42,003 bases of DNA. Source: Pandoraea cepalis (GTDB lineage Bacteria > Pseudomonadota > Gammaproteobacteria > Burkholderiales > Burkholderiaceae). The stretch is taken from positions 1 through 42,003 of the forward strand of contig NZ_CABPSL010000029.1 in NCBI RefSeq assembly GCF_902459665.1. Direction: 5' to 3'. This document shows, in pieces, positions 1-9,947 of the stretch; the first letter of the stretch is position 1, and every line of letters starts with the position of its first letter. A model generated the notes under the pieces. It had not been told where the DNA came from, ran no database searches, and saw only the letters and a list, made by a program, of their open reading frames with translations. The translations under genes were made by a program, and so were the position numbers.

Positions 1-76
1 CCTCGCGAGTTCAGGCGAGCAGCGGCGTCATCAACCTAACGGTGTCCACGTGTCCTGAGTTACAGGGGCAACTCCA
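1..76. other. Left-edge sequence not continuous with rseP
   Basis: In the rseP frame this stretch has a TGA stop at 56-58. It does not encode the PDZ residues that should precede the recognisable RseP sequence starting near position 77. Another frame, starting at position 3, is open across the segment (it reads SGVINLTVS and then PELQGQLQ), so it may be coding sequence from elsewhere. The family expectation for RseP is known; that this is a join is inferred. Confidence 0.5.
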
Positions 77-685
77 GGCAGTCCCATCGCGTCGGCCAAG
101 GCACTGGTGGACGCCGTACGTGCTCACCCGGGCAAGCCAATGACGCTTACCGTGCGACGCGACGGCGCGCTGCACAACGTGACCCTGACGCCAAGCGCGG
201 AAGTCGATCCGGCCGAGGCGGGCGGTGCGCGCGTGGGCAAGATCGGCGCGGCGCTGGCGTCTCAGGTCGATACGGTGACGGTCCGGTATGGACTGATCGA
301 GGCCATTGGCAGGGGGGCGCAGCGCACCTGGGATGTCACTTCGTTCAGCGTACGAATGTTCGGGAAGATGATTACCGGGCAGGCATCGCTCAAGAATCTG
401 AGTGGGCCGGTGACGATTGCGGACTATGCGGGGCGTTCGGCCCGACTCGGCCTGGATTATTTCGTCGCCTTTCTCGCGCTTGTCAGCATTAGCCTTGGCG
501 TATTGAATCTGTTGCCGATTCCGGTTCTGGACGGTGGCTATCTGTTATATTATGCGGTCGAAGCGATTACCGGTCGGGCAGTCTCCGAGCGGTGGCAGGG
601 CGCACTGCAACGAGTGGGCATCGTTTGCATCCTCGCGCTGTCTGCCGTAGCCCTATTCAATGACCTGTCGAAATTGCTGCACTAG
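77..685 (+). CDS. rseP: RIP zinc metalloprotease RseP, C-terminal part (5' end missing)
   Basis: RseP is the inner-membrane site-2 protease that cleaves anti-sigma factor RseA and clears leftover signal peptides. Only about 202 C-terminal codons of a roughly 450-residue protein are present, beginning inside a PDZ domain (IASAKALVDAVRAHPG). The substrate-proximal membrane segments follow, including the family motif NLLPIPVLDGG with the Asp zinc ligand near 520-540, and then a last hydrophobic helix before the stop. The N-terminal HExxH motif lies outside the window or is lost. The stop is 71 bases upstream of bamA, as in other betaproteobacteria, where rseP-bamA-skp-lpxD form one envelope cluster. 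An ATG at 107 gives an open frame but is internal to the domain and is not the real start. Confidence 0.9.
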   Translation, partial: GSPIASAKALVDAVRAHPGKPMTLTVRRDGALHNVTLTPSAEVDPAEAGGARVGKIGAALASQVDTVTVRYGLIEAIGRGAQRTWDVTSFSVRMFGKMITGQASLKNLSGPVTIADYAGRSARLGLDYFVAFLALVSISLGVLNLLPIPVLDGGYLLYYAVEAITGRAVSERWQGALQRVGIVCILALSAVALFNDLSKLLH

Positions 686-756
686 ACGGCGTCACGCGCC
701 TGCCGTCGCAGGCACATCCGAGTTGTTACGATTCAATTGTTTCTTGGGGAAGCAAG

Positions 757-3060
757 TTGTCGAATAAATACCACCTTGTTCCGAAGACCCTGGTGATTGC
801 GGTTCTGGCGGCACACAGTTTCCTGGCGCGGGCCGTCGAGCCGTTCGTGGTCAAGGATATCCGAGTGGAGGGCTTGCAGCGCATTGAACCCGGTACGGTG
901 TTTTCGTACTTGCCGGTCAAGCCGGGCGACAAGTTCAACGACGATAAGGGCACCGAAGCAATTCGTGCCCTTTATGCAACGGGCTTGTTCTCGGACGTGA
1001 GCGTCGAAGCGCAAGGCAACGTGCTGGTGGTGCACGTCAACGAGCGTCCCGCGATTGCTTCCATCGACTTCCTCGGCATCAAGGAATTCGACAAGGACGG
1101 TTTGAAAAAGGCCTTGCGTTCGGTCGGCCTGACCGAGGGTCGCAGCTTCGACCGAAACCTGCTCGAGAAATCGGAACAGGAACTCAAGCGTCAATACCTT
1201 ACGCGCGGTTACTACGCTGCCGAGGTGAAGACGACGATCACGCCGCTCGAGCGTAATCGCGTGGGGATCCAGTTCGCCGTGACGGAAGGCCCGAAGGCCA
1301 CGATCCAGCAGATCAACTTCGTTGGCAACAAGGCATTCTCGTCGTCGGATCTGACGGCTGAGATGCAACTTGGCACGCCGAACTGGTTGTCGTGGTATTC
1401 GAAGAACGACTTGTACTCCAAGGACAAGCTGACGGGCGATCTGGAAAAGGTGCGTTCGTTCTATCTGAACCGTGGTTATCTGGAATTCAACATCGACTCC
1501 ACCGACGTATCCATTACGCCGGACAAGGACGAGATGTTCCTGACGATCAACCTGCACGAAGGCGAGCCGTACAAGGTGTCGGACGTCAAGCTCACCGGCG
1601 AGATGCTCGGCAAGCAGGACGACGTGCGCAAGCTCGTGCAACTCAAGGCCGGTGATACGTTCTCGGCAGCCAAGCTGCAGGCCAGCACGAAGGCCATTTC
1701 CGACATGCTGGGCAACTACGGCTTCGCGTTCGCGAACGTGAACGCTCAGCCGACGATCGATCGGAAGGACCACACCGTGGCGCTGACGCTGACGGTCGAT
1801 CCGGGTCGTCGCGTGTACGTTCGCAAGATCAACATCGTGGGCAACTCGCGTACGCGTGACGAAGTGATTCGCCGCGAAATGCGCCAGCTCGAAAGCTCCT
1901 GGTACGACGCCGATCGACTCAAGCTGTCGCAGGATCGTATCAACCGCCTGGGCTACTTTACCGACGTGAACGTGACGACCGAGCCGGTGGCCGGTTCGAA
2001 CGACCAGGTCGACCTCCAGGTGAAGGTCGAAGAAAAGCCGACTGGCACGATCAACGTTGGTGCGGGCTTCTCGTCGACGGACAAGGTCGTGCTGCAAGCC
2101 GGTGTCAGCCAGGACAACGTGTTCGGGTCGGGAACGTCGCTGTCGGTCAACGTGAACACCGGTAAGACGTACCGGACGTTGGCTGTCACGCAAGTCGATC
2201 CGTACTTCACGGTCGATGGCGTGAGTCGTATCACGGACATCTACTACCGCACGTATCAGCCGCTGCTGCTCACGAGCGATTCGGATTTCCGTATCAACAC
2301 GCTGGGCGGCAATCTGAAGTTCGGCGTGCCGTTCTCGGAAGTCGATACGGTGTTCTTCGGTCTGGGCTTCGAGCAGACGCGTCTCCATCTGACGAGCGAC
2401 AACACGACGCCGCAGCGCTATATCGACTATGCCAACCAGTTCGGCTACGTCAGCAACAACTATCCGCTGACCATCGGTTGGTCGCGCGATTCACGTGATA
2501 GCGCGCTGATCCCGAACCGCGGTCATTATCAGCAGGCCAATATCGAAATCGGTACGCCGATTGGCACGACCAAGTACTACCGTGCCTACTATCAGCACCA
2601 GTACTACTACCCGGTGAGCCGTGGCTTTACGCTGGCACTCAACGGCGAAATCGGCTACGGCCACGGGATGGGCGGTCAGCCGTTCCCGATCTTCAAGAAC
2701 TACTTTGCCGGCGGTATCGGTTCGGTGCGCGGCTATGAGCCGAGTTCGCTGGGTCCGAAGGACACCAACGGCGAGCCGCTCGGGGGCGCGTCGAAGCTGA
2801 TCGGCAACATCGAGCTGACGTTCCCGCTGCCGGGTACGGGGTATGACCGTACGCTGCGTATCTTCACGTTCATGGACGGTGGTAACGTGTTCGATAACGG
2901 CCAGGCGATTACCTTCAATAACCTGCGTTATTCCTACGGCTTCGGTTTGTCGTGGATTTCACCGATTGGCCCGCTCAAGCTCTCGATGGGCTTCCCGCTG
3001 GTCAAGAAGGTGGGCGATCAGTACCAGAAATTCCAGTTCCAGGTCGGTACGTCGTTCTAA
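757..3060 (+). CDS. bamA: Outer-membrane protein assembly factor BamA
   Basis: BamA is the essential core of the BAM complex that folds and inserts beta-barrel proteins into the outer membrane. The 767-residue length is typical. The N-terminal signal peptide ends near AHSFLARA. Five POTRA repeats follow at about residues 25-420 (seen in the recurring I-x-x-I/V-x-x-x-G-N/L pattern), then a 16-strand barrel. The loop-6 motif VRGYEP lies at about residue 660, and the chain ends in Phe, as expected for an outer-membrane barrel. The start is TTG, preceded by a GGGGAAG ribosome site at 746-752. It sits between rseP and skp, as usual. Very high confidence. Confidence 0.97.
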   Translation: MSNKYHLVPKTLVIAVLAAHSFLARAVEPFVVKDIRVEGLQRIEPGTVFSYLPVKPGDKFNDDKGTEAIRALYATGLFSDVSVEAQGNVLVVHVNERPAIASIDFLGIKEFDKDGLKKALRSVGLTEGRSFDRNLLEKSEQELKRQYLTRGYYAAEVKTTITPLERNRVGIQFAVTEGPKATIQQINFVGNKAFSSSDLTAEMQLGTPNWLSWYSKNDLYSKDKLTGDLEKVRSFYLNRGYLEFNIDSTDVSITPDKDEMFLTINLHEGEPYKVSDVKLTGEMLGKQDDVRKLVQLKAGDTFSAAKLQASTKAISDMLGNYGFAFANVNAQPTIDRKDHTVALTLTVDPGRRVYVRKINIVGNSRTRDEVIRREMRQLESSWYDADRLKLSQDRINRLGYFTDVNVTTEPVAGSNDQVDLQVKVEEKPTGTINVGAGFSSTDKVVLQAGVSQDNVFGSGTSLSVNVNTGKTYRTLAVTQVDPYFTVDGVSRITDIYYRTYQPLLLTSDSDFRINTLGGNLKFGVPFSEVDTVFFGLGFEQTRLHLTSDNTTPQRYIDYANQFGYVSNNYPLTIGWSRDSRDSALIPNRGHYQQANIEIGTPIGTTKYYRAYYQHQYYYPVSRGFTLALNGEIGYGHGMGGQPFPIFKNYFAGGIGSVRGYEPSSLGPKDTNGEPLGGASKLIGNIELTFPLPGTGYDRTLRIFTFMDGGNVFDNGQAITFNNLRYSYGFGLSWISPIGPLKLSMGFPLVKKVGDQYQKFQFQVGTSF

Positions 3061-3107
3061 CGACGGCGAGTCGATCGGTTCCGAACGTTTTATCGTTGTA
3101 AAGGGGT

Positions 3108-3650
3108 ATGACATTGAACGGTATCCGTAAGCATTGCCTGCGCGGCTTCGCCGCAGCGTTGCTGGCTGGGGCAGCCTTTGCTGCCATGGCTCAGGATGCG
3201 CGCATCGCCGCCGTCAATTCGGATCGCATTTTGCGCGATTCGGCACCGGCCAAGGCCGCACAAGCCAAGCTCGAAGCCGAGTTCTCCAAGCGGGACTCGG
3301 ATCTGCAGGCCATGGCCCAGCGCCTCAAAGCTATGTCGGACAAGCTCGACAAGGACAACCCGACGTTGTCCGACGCCGAGCGCGCCAAGCGTCAGCGCGA
3401 TCTGGCCGCGGCCGACACGGAATTCCAGCGCAAGCAGCGCGAGTTTCGTGAAGACCTGAATCAGCGCCGCAACGAAGAACTCGCCGCGGTGCTCGATCGC
3501 GCCAATCGCGTCATCAAGCAGATTGCCGAAACGGAAAAGTATGACCTGATCGTGCAGGAAGCCGTCTACGTGAGCCCGCGTATCGACATCACTGACAAGG
3601 TGCTCAAGACCCTGAACGCAAGTTCGGGCGGCGGCACCGCCGGCAAGTGA
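3108..3650 (+). CDS. skp: Periplasmic chaperone Skp/OmpH family
   Basis: Skp holds unfolded outer-membrane proteins in the periplasm and delivers them to BamA. The 180-residue product starts with a signal peptide likely cut after AAFAAMA. The mature N-terminus ([10 protein letters not shown]) is the standard OmpH start. A long charged helical region at about residues 50-140 would form the coiled-coil tentacles, and a short beta segment ([13 protein letters not shown]) closes the body. An AAGGGG ribosome site lies just before the ATG. The gene follows bamA by 47 bases and its stop overlaps the lpxD start. Confidence 0.95.
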   Translation: MTLNGIRKHCLRGFAAALLAGAAFAAMAQDARIAAVNSDRILRDSAPAKAAQAKLEAEFSKRDSDLQAMAQRLKAMSDKLDKDNPTLSDAERAKRQRDLAAADTEFQRKQREFREDLNQRRNEELAAVLDRANRVIKQIAETEKYDLIVQEAVYVSPRIDITDKVLKTLNASSGGGTAGK

Positions 3651-4735
3651 CGGCCTCGCCTTTGATGCCGGGATCGCAGTCGATTTCGTTGGCACAGCTG
3701 GTCGCCCGCTTTGGCGGCGACCTCGTGGGCGATGGCGAAGTCACCGTGGCCGGTCTGGCGCCGCTTGATCATGCGGGTGCGAATCAGCTCGCGTTTCTGT
3801 CCAATCCGCTGTATCTCGCCGAAGTGCCCAACTCGGGCGCGGCGGCGGTGATTCTCTCGAAGGCCGACTTCGACAAGCTGCCGTCGCATGAGGGGCGGGC
3901 GTGGATTCTCGCGCCGAATCCTTATGCGTACTTCGCGCGCGTCGCGCAGATGTTCGCGCAGGCGGCGGCGCCGGTTCCCGCAGCAGGCATTCATCCGAGC
4001 GCGGTCGTCGATCCGACGGCCGTCGTGCCCACATCGTGCGTGATTGGCCCGAATGTCGTGATCGAGGCAGGTGCTCGACTGGGCGAGCGGGTGCGTCTGG
4101 TGGCGAACGTGTTTGTCGGTCGAGGCACGACCTTGGGCGACGACGTGCTCGTGTATCCGAATGCCACGCTGTACCACGCGAGTGTGATCGGCGCGCGTTG
4201 CGTGATTCACGCGGGCGCGGTGATCGGTTCGGACGGTTTCGGTTTCGCACCCGATTTCTCCGCCGCTGGCGGCGAATGGGTGAAGATTCCGCAGGTCGGG
4301 CGCGCCGTGATCGAAGACGACGTCGAAATCGGTGCGTCGACCTCCATCGATCGCGGGGCGATGGCCGATACGGTGATCGAGCGCGGTTGCAAGATCGACA
4401 ACCAGGTGCAGATCGCGCATAACGTGCGGGTCGGCGCCTTCACGGTGATTGCCGCGTGTACGGGCATTGCCGGCAGCAGTACCATCGGTAAATTCTGCAT
4501 GCTCGGCGGCGCCGTGGGCGTGGCCGGGCATGTCACGATTGGCGACCGCGTCATCGTGACGGCCAAGTCGGGGGTGTCGAAGTCGATTCCCGGCCCGGGT
4601 ACCTATACAAGCGCCTTTCCGGCCATCCCGAACGCCGAATGGAACAAAAACGCGGCCATCATGCGCAATCTGGACAAGATGCGCGATCGCGTGCGTCAAC
4701 TTGAAGCGAAGGTCAAAGACCTGCAAGACAAATGA
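3647..4735 (+). CDS. lpxD: UDP-3-O-(3-hydroxyacyl)glucosamine N-acyltransferase LpxD
   Basis: LpxD adds the second 3-hydroxyacyl chain to UDP-glucosamine in lipid A synthesis, using acyl-ACP. The 362-residue chain has the N-terminal uridine-binding domain ([13 protein letters not shown]), a long left-handed beta-helix of hexapeptide repeats from about residue 110, and a C-terminal helix. The likely catalytic His is in QIAHNVRVG. The GTG at 3647 overlaps the skp stop by 4 bases; an ATG at 3665 in the same frame gives [11 protein letters not shown] and is an equally plausible start. The fabZ start overlaps its stop. Confidence 0.95.
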   Translation: MTASPLMPGSQSISLAQLVARFGGDLVGDGEVTVAGLAPLDHAGANQLAFLSNPLYLAEVPNSGAAAVILSKADFDKLPSHEGRAWILAPNPYAYFARVAQMFAQAAAPVPAAGIHPSAVVDPTAVVPTSCVIGPNVVIEAGARLGERVRLVANVFVGRGTTLGDDVLVYPNATLYHASVIGARCVIHAGAVIGSDGFGFAPDFSAAGGEWVKIPQVGRAVIEDDVEIGASTSIDRGAMADTVIERGCKIDNQVQIAHNVRVGAFTVIAACTGIAGSSTIGKFCMLGGAVGVAGHVTIGDRVIVTAKSGVSKSIPGPGTYTSAFPAIPNAEWNKNAAIMRNLDKMRDRVRQLEAKVKDLQDK

Positions 4736-5190
4736 GCGAGACCACAATCAATATCGACATCCACAAGATCATGAAGCTGCTGCCGCATCGGTACCCGATG
4801 CTGATGGTGGATCGCGTGATCGGGCTGGAGCCGCACAAGAACATCCAGGTCATCAAGAACGTCACGATCAATGAGCCGTATTTCACGGGGCATTATCCGC
4901 AGCGTCCGGTGATGCCGGGCGTGCTGATCGTCGAAGCGCTGGCGCAAGCCGCCGCACTCCTGACGTTCTCCGACGAGCCGGTGCACGACGAGAACACGCT
5001 CTACTATTTCGTAGGTATCGAGAACGTTCGCTTCAAGCGTCCGGTCGAACCGGGTGACCAACTCGTGCTCGACATCGATTTCCTGAGCGAGCGTCGCGGC
5101 TTCTACAAGTTCAAGGGCAAGGCGCTGGTAGACGGCAAGATCGCGGCGGAAGCCGAGTTCATGTGCATGGTCAAGAAGAACGGCGAATAA
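4732..5190 (+). CDS. fabZ: 3-hydroxyacyl-ACP dehydratase FabZ
   Basis: FabZ dehydrates 3-hydroxyacyl-ACP in fatty acid elongation and competes with LpxA and LpxD for their hydroxyacyl-ACP substrate, which explains its place between them. The 152-residue hot-dog-fold protein carries the standard [13 protein letters not shown] start, the active-site His in [13 protein letters not shown] and the Glu in [10 protein letters not shown] on the central helix. The ATG overlaps the lpxD TGA by 4 bases, so translational coupling is likely. Confidence 0.96.
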   Translation: MSETTINIDIHKIMKLLPHRYPMLMVDRVIGLEPHKNIQVIKNVTINEPYFTGHYPQRPVMPGVLIVEALAQAAALLTFSDEPVHDENTLYYFVGIENVRFKRPVEPGDQLVLDIDFLSERRGFYKFKGKALVDGKIAAEAEFMCMVKKNGE

Positions 5191-5207
5191 CCGGAATTAA
5201 GACGCTC

Positions 5208-5999
5208 ATGACGAATATTCACCCCACTGCAGTCGTCGATGCGAAGGCGCAACTGGCCGACGACGTCGTCGTCGGTCCCTATGCGATCATCGGGCCGAAT
5301 GTCACAGTCGGCGCCGGTACGCAGATTCTCTCGCACTCGATTGTCGACGGTCATACGACGCTGGGCGAGGGCAACAAGATCGGCCCGTTCGCCTCGATCG
5401 GCGGCAGTCCGCAGGATATGAAGTACGCCGGCGAGCCGACGCGGCTCGTCATCGGCGATCGCAATACGATTCGCGAATTCACGACGATTCACACCGGTAC
5501 GGTGCAGGACGGCGGTCTGACCGGCGTCGGCAACGACAACTGGATCATGGCTTACGTGCACATCGCGCACGATTGCCACGTGGGCAACCACACGGTCTTC
5601 TCAAGCAACGCGCAATTGGCGGGTCACGTCATTGTCGGCGACTGGGCGATCGTTGGGGGCATGACCGGGGTGCACCAGTTCGTGCGCATTGGCGCGCACT
5701 CGATGATCGGTGGCGCGTCGGTGCTCGTGCAGGACGTGCCGCCGTTCGTCATCGCCTCGGGCGACCGTGCAGTGCCTTACGGCATCAACGTCGAGGGACT
5801 GCGTCGCCGCAACTTCACGGCTGACGCGATCACGGCGCTGCGTCACGCGTACAAGCTGCTCTACAAGAGTGGGCTGACGCTCGACGAAGCGAAGGTGCAG
5901 ATCGAAGCCTTCGGTAACGCGGGTGCGCCGGACGTGTCCGATGCCGTGCGCGCGCTGCTCGACTTCCTCAACGCCAGCACGCGCGGTATCGTGCGCTGA
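5208..5999 (+). CDS. lpxA: UDP-N-acetylglucosamine O-acyltransferase LpxA
   Basis: LpxA carries out the first step of lipid A synthesis, moving a 3-hydroxyacyl chain from ACP to the 3-OH of UDP-GlcNAc. The 263-residue length matches the family. The start [16 protein letters not shown] is typical, with hexapeptide repeats over about residues 5-185, the catalytic His in HIAHDCHVG, and a C-terminal helical domain ([16 protein letters not shown]). I chose the ATG at 5208 because an upstream in-frame start would run into fabZ and the family N-terminus begins here. The gap to fabZ is 17 bases. Confidence 0.96.
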   Translation: MTNIHPTAVVDAKAQLADDVVVGPYAIIGPNVTVGAGTQILSHSIVDGHTTLGEGNKIGPFASIGGSPQDMKYAGEPTRLVIGDRNTIREFTTIHTGTVQDGGLTGVGNDNWIMAYVHIAHDCHVGNHTVFSSNAQLAGHVIVGDWAIVGGMTGVHQFVRIGAHSMIGGASVLVQDVPPFVIASGDRAVPYGINVEGLRRRNFTADAITALRHAYKLLYKSGLTLDEAKVQIEAFGNAGAPDVSDAVRALLDFLNASTRGIVR

Positions 6000-6002
6000 C
6001 CC

Positions 6003-7178
6003 ATGCCGCCGACCCTTCCCGGTGCCGGCCAGCGAACCCTGGCGATGGTGGCCGGGGAGCTGTCCGGCGATCTCATTGCCGGCAACGTGCTTGCCGGTCT
6101 CAAGCAGAGCCTTCCGTCCGACATCGCTTACGCCGGTGTCGGCGGTCCGCATATGGCGGAGGAAGGCTTCGATGCTTATTGGCCCATCGACAAGCTCTCC
6201 GTCATGGGCTATGTCGAAGTCATCAAGCATTTGCGCGAGATTCTCTCGATTCGCAAGCAACTTCGCGAGCGCTGGCTGGCCGAGAAGCCGCTCGCGTTCG
6301 TCGGCTTCGATGCCCCCGACTTCAACTTCGATCTCGAAATCAAGCTGCGTGAGGCGGGCATTCCCACGATTCATTTCGTGAGCCCGTCGATCTGGGCGTG
6401 GCGCGGGGGGCGCATCAAGAAGATCAAGCGCGCCGTCGATCACATGTTGTGCCTGTTCCCGTTCGAGCCGGAGATTTACCGTCGGGCAGGCATCGACGCG
6501 ACGTTTGTCGGCCATCCGATGGCCGACAAGATTCCGATGGTGCCCGATGTCGCAGGCGCGCGCGCCAAGCTGGCGCTGCAAGGGACTGGCCCGGTCGTCG
6601 CTATTTTGCCGGGTAGCCGGACGTCGGAAGTGCAACGGCTCACGCCCGTGTTCTTCGCGGCCATGCGCCTGCTGGCCGAGCGCGAGCCGTCGATTCAGTT
6701 CGTGCTCCCGGCGGCGACGCCGCGGCTGCGCACGTTGATGCAACCGATCGTGGACGCGCACAGCGATCTCAACCTGACCGTGATCGACGGCCGAGCACCG
6801 CTCGCATTGGAGGCGGCGGACAGCGTGCTTCTGGCGAGCGGTACGGCCACGCTGGAAGCGGCCCTTTACAAGAAGCCGATGGTCATCTCCTACAAGGTGC
6901 CTTGGTTGACGGCGCAGATCATGAAGCGTCAGGGTTATCTGCCGTACGTAGGTTTGCCGAACATTCTGTCGGGCGAGTTCGTCGTGCCGGAGTTGTTGCA
7001 GCAGTTCGCGACCCCGGAAGCACTCGCTGACGCCGTCTGGAAGCAATTGACCGACCCGGCGTTACGAGCGTCCTTGCAGGTGCGCTTCACGAAGATCCAC
7101 GAGCAACTGCGCCAAAATACGGCCGCGCGCGCGGCAGAAGTGATCGAGCGCGTGCTGCGTGAGAAGGGGCGGTTATGA
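6003..7178 (+). CDS. lpxB: Lipid-A-disaccharide synthase LpxB
   Basis: LpxB is a GT19 glycosyltransferase that joins lipid X to UDP-diacylglucosamine to make the tetra-acylated disaccharide at the inner face of the inner membrane. The 391-residue protein has the N-terminal signature [14 protein letters not shown], the [17 protein letters not shown] segment, [10 protein letters not shown], and the donor-binding [12 protein letters not shown] and [11 protein letters not shown] regions. It starts 3 bases after lpxA, and its stop overlaps the rnhB ATG by 4 bases. Confidence 0.96.
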   Translation: MPPTLPGAGQRTLAMVAGELSGDLIAGNVLAGLKQSLPSDIAYAGVGGPHMAEEGFDAYWPIDKLSVMGYVEVIKHLREILSIRKQLRERWLAEKPLAFVGFDAPDFNFDLEIKLREAGIPTIHFVSPSIWAWRGGRIKKIKRAVDHMLCLFPFEPEIYRRAGIDATFVGHPMADKIPMVPDVAGARAKLALQGTGPVVAILPGSRTSEVQRLTPVFFAAMRLLAEREPSIQFVLPAATPRLRTLMQPIVDAHSDLNLTVIDGRAPLALEAADSVLLASGTATLEAALYKKPMVISYKVPWLTAQIMKRQGYLPYVGLPNILSGEFVVPELLQQFATPEALADAVWKQLTDPALRASLQVRFTKIHEQLRQNTAARAAEVIERVLREKGRL

Positions 7179-7918
7179 GCGAGGAAGTGAAGGGGCGTCG
7201 CGGTGCGCGCAAGGGGACCTCGGGCGACGACGTACCGGCCGCAAAGTCGCGTCTCCGCGCGCCCAAGGCGACGCTACCGCAAATGGCGCTCGATCTGTTC
7301 GCCGACGTGGCTGCCGATCTGACTTGCGGCGTGGATGAAGTGGGGCGCGGCCCGCTCGCCGGGCCTGTCGTGACGGCGGCAGTGATTCTCGACCCGGCGC
7401 GTCCGATCAAGGGGCTGGCCGACTCGAAGAAGCTTACGGCGCAGCGTCGCGAGGCGCTTTACGAGGAGATCGTTGAGCGCTCGCTCGCCTATTGCATTGC
7501 CGAGGCAAGTGTGGCGGAGATCGATTCGCTGAACATTCTCCACGCGACGATGCTTGCGATGCAGCGCGCGGTGAACGGACTCCCGCGTGTTCCGACGCTG
7601 GCGCTCATCGATGGCAATCGCTGCCCCGCGTTGCCGATGCGCGCGGAGGCGATCGTCAAGGGCGACGACAAGGTGCCTGCGATTTCAGCCGCGTCGATTC
7701 TCGCGAAGGTCACACGCGACCGCCAACTGGTCGCGCTACACGAGGCATTCCCGCAGTACGGTTTCGACGAGCATGTCGGTTACGGCACGCCGCGCCATCT
7801 CGCCGCGCTGCGCCTGCACGGACCGAGTCCGCATCATCGCCAATCGTTCGCGCCGGTACGCGAGGCCTTTGCATTGTTCGGCGCGCTCACCGTCGCCCGC
7901 GTGGGCCATTCGTCATGA
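7175..7918 (+). CDS. rnhB: Ribonuclease HII
   Basis: RNase HII cuts RNA in RNA-DNA hybrids and starts removal of single ribonucleotides from DNA. The 247-residue product has the catalytic DE pair in [15 protein letters not shown] (about residues 50-64), a further conserved Asp in LALIDGN, and the [21 protein letters not shown] core. A basic, probably disordered stretch of about 45 residues precedes the domain, longer than the E. coli protein. It overlaps lpxB upstream and the methyltransferase downstream by 4 bases each. Its location next to lpxB is conserved in proteobacteria. Confidence 0.95.
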   Translation: MSEEVKGRRGARKGTSGDDVPAAKSRLRAPKATLPQMALDLFADVAADLTCGVDEVGRGPLAGPVVTAAVILDPARPIKGLADSKKLTAQRREALYEEIVERSLAYCIAEASVAEIDSLNILHATMLAMQRAVNGLPRVPTLALIDGNRCPALPMRAEAIVKGDDKVPAISAASILAKVTRDRQLVALHEAFPQYGFDEHVGYGTPRHLAALRLHGPSPHHRQSFAPVREAFALFGALTVARVGHSS

Positions 7919-8694
7919 AGCTGATCAGTTCCAAAGACAACCCGTTCTACAAGCGGCTAAAGCAGTTGGCGCAGTCGAACCCGCAGCGGCGCAAACTCGG
8001 CCAGACGCTGCTCGAAGGCGTGCATCTGGCCGACGCCTATCTCGACGCGCTCGGACAGCCGCTTGTTTGCGTGGTGGCGGAATCGGCGCTGGAGAACCCC
8101 GAAGTGGCACAGATCTGGGCGCGCGTGGACGGCGATCGACGCGTGTGTCTGCCGCATGCGCTGTTCGAGCCGTTGTCGACGCTCGTCAACGGTGTGCCGC
8201 TGCTTTTCGTGATCGAGATGCCGTCGGGGCACCTGCCGGCAACGCAAACGACGGATTGCGTCATTCTCGACGCCGTGCAGGACGCGGGCAATGTCGGTTC
8301 AATCCTGCGTAGCGCGGCGGCGGCCGGTGTTCGCGACGTGTATTGCATGTCGGGCACGGCGCTCGCTTGGTCTAGCAAGGTGCTACGTGCCGGTATGGGG
8401 GCACATTTCTCGCTGAACATCGTGGAGCATTGCACGCCGGATTCGCTCGCGCCGCGCTTGTCGGTGCCGTTGCTGGCGACGAGCTTGCAGGCCAGCACGT
8501 CGCTCTATGCGCAGGATCTGCGCGCGCCGGTGGCGTGGGTGTTCGGAAACGAGGGGGCCGGTGTGTCCCCGCAGTGGCTCGAGCGCGTGCAACGGCCGAT
8601 CCGTATCCCGCAGCCGGGCGGCATGGAGTCGCTCAACGTGGCGGCTTGTGCGGCCATCTGCCTGTTCGAAGCGGTGCGTCAGCGGCTCCCCTGA
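7915..8694 (+). CDS. SpoU/TrmH-family RNA 2'-O-methyltransferase
   Basis: This 259-residue protein is an SPOUT methyltransferase that probably 2'-O-methylates rRNA or tRNA with S-adenosylmethionine. The N-terminal RNA-binding part ([17 protein letters not shown]) is followed by the three SpoU motifs: [16 protein letters not shown] (about residues 122-137), [11 protein letters not shown], and the knot motif [17 protein letters not shown] near the C-terminus. The start at 7915 overlaps rnhB by 4 bases; the frame is open further upstream inside rnhB but that is not a plausible start. The exact target base cannot be told from sequence. Confidence 0.9.
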   Translation: MKLISSKDNPFYKRLKQLAQSNPQRRKLGQTLLEGVHLADAYLDALGQPLVCVVAESALENPEVAQIWARVDGDRRVCLPHALFEPLSTLVNGVPLLFVIEMPSGHLPATQTTDCVILDAVQDAGNVGSILRSAAAAGVRDVYCMSGTALAWSSKVLRAGMGAHFSLNIVEHCTPDSLAPRLSVPLLATSLQASTSLYAQDLRAPVAWVFGNEGAGVSPQWLERVQRPIRIPQPGGMESLNVAACAAICLFEAVRQRLP

Positions 8695-8739
8695 GGCGAC
8701 GCGCGGCGGGGCGCACGGGGAGATCCGGGATATCAACAA

Positions 8740-8764
8740 GAAGGGACGCTCATGGCGTCCCTTC
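8740..8764. terminator. Bidirectional hairpin between the methyltransferase gene and ppsR
   Basis: A perfect 10-bp stem (8740-8749 with 8755-8764, GAAGGGACGC and its complement) surrounds a 5-base loop. It lies between two converging genes. The minus-strand side is followed by a U-rich run, so it should work best as the ppsR terminator; the plus-strand tail is only weakly U-rich. Confidence 0.75.
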
Positions 8765-8803
8765 CTGCATTCGGCATGGCGCATGCATGCGCGGCGGGCA
8801 ACG

Positions 8804-9682
8804 TCAGTAGACGTCACGCTCCAGCTTGATTTCCTGCAGGATGGTCGTGGCGATTTCTTCAATCGATTTGTGCGTCGAGGACAGCCACTTGATGCCCTCA
8901 CGTCGCATCATCGCCTCGGCCTCGTTGACCTCGTATCGGCAGTTTTCCAGCGATGCATACTTGCTGCCGGGGCGACGTTCGTTGCGAATCTCCGAGAGGC
9001 GCTGCGGATCGATGGAAAGCCCGAAAATCTTTTCCTTGTACTGATCGAGCGTGGAGGGCAGCTTCTCACGCACGAAGTCTTCCGGAATCAACGGATAGTT
9101 CGCGGCCTTCACGCCGTATTGCATGGCGAGATAGAGCGTCGTGGGTGTCTTGCCGCTGCGCGACACGCCCACGAGGATCACATCCGCGCTTTGCAGGTTC
9201 TTGTTGGACTGCCCGTCGTCATGCGCGAGCGAGAAATTCACCGCCTCGATCCGGTTCTTGTACGCCTCACTGTCGGCGTTCTGGTGGACGCGGCCGATGG
9301 CGTGCATCGACTTGAGGCCCAGCTCCAGTTCCAGCGGTTCGATGAACGTCTGGAACATGTCGAGAATCACGCCCTGGCAATTGCGCAGGATCTCATTGGC
9401 CCGGGCATCGACGAGCGTGCTGAAAATGATCGGGCGGATGTTGTCGGTCCGATACATTTCATTGATCCGTTGCGCCGTTTCATAGGCTTTATCGACGGAA
9501 TCCACGAAAGGAACGCGAATCTGACGAAAACGCATCTCGAACTGCGCGAGGATCGAATGCGCGAAGGTTTCGGCAGTAATCCCCGTGCCGTCGGACACGA
9601 TGAAGACCGGGCGCGCAGCCACCGGTTGGGTCGGTGCGGCGGGGGATGTCGGGGAGTTTCCGGGTGTCGTGGCGTCGGTCAT
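8804..9682 (-). CDS. ppsR: PEP synthase regulatory protein (bifunctional kinase/pyrophosphorylase)
   Basis: PpsR (DUF299 family) inactivates PEP synthase by ADP-dependent phosphorylation of a Thr and reactivates it by phosphate-dependent removal. The 292-residue protein has the family start VFIVSDGTGITAETFAHS, the P-loop-like GVSRSGKTPTTLYLA at about residue 165-180, and the conserved LSIDPQRLSEIRNERRP segment. I place the start at 9682 (MTDATTPGN) because a longer frame to 9727 runs into the promoter region. It is divergent from its target gene ppsA across 265 bases, which is the conserved arrangement. Confidence 0.94.
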   Translation of the reverse strand: MTDATTPGNSPTSPAAPTQPVAARPVFIVSDGTGITAETFAHSILAQFEMRFRQIRVPFVDSVDKAYETAQRINEMYRTDNIRPIIFSTLVDARANEILRNCQGVILDMFQTFIEPLELELGLKSMHAIGRVHQNADSEAYKNRIEAVNFSLAHDDGQSNKNLQSADVILVGVSRSGKTPTTLYLAMQYGVKAANYPLIPEDFVREKLPSTLDQYKEKIFGLSIDPQRLSEIRNERRPGSKYASLENCRYEVNEAEAMMRREGIKWLSSTHKSIEEIATTILQEIKLERDVY

Positions 9683-9729
9683 GCGCAGAATCGCAAAATG
9701 GTGCGTTGCACGGTAGAATAGCGGCAACT

Positions 9730-9880
9730 TGTTGGATAAGCAATTGTGCGACCGTCGCGCGCCGCCCGGCTTCAGGCCCGTGGGGCGGGGCGTCGCGGGA
9801 AGTCTGGAGGGGGCGTCGCTCGTCGTCGAGACCTTGCCCCCGGTTCATGACGCCGCGTATGCGCGATTTCTTATCCAACA
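9730..9880. promoter_or_regulatory. Divergent ppsR/ppsA control region with a spaced inverted repeat
   Basis: TGTTGGATAAG at 9730-9740 is repeated perfectly in inverted orientation as CTTATCCAACA at 9870-9880. One copy lies about 50 bases from the ppsR start and the other about 70 bases from the ppsA start. An arrangement with one arm near each promoter suggests a regulator site that controls both genes, possibly by looping. No known regulator is recognised. The rest of 9683-9947 shows no gene. Confidence 0.4.
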
Positions 9881-9947
9881 GGTCGATCGGCCCCTGTCAG
9901 TCCCAGCCGATCCTCCGAGAATTTTTTTTCTTACCTTAGGGGCTTTT

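Noticed and set aside
733-2388. Long antisense open frame of 551 codons opposite bamA
   Set aside because: It is rich in Arg, His and Val with no domain pattern, as expected for the shadow of a high-GC gene; bamA on the other strand is unambiguous.
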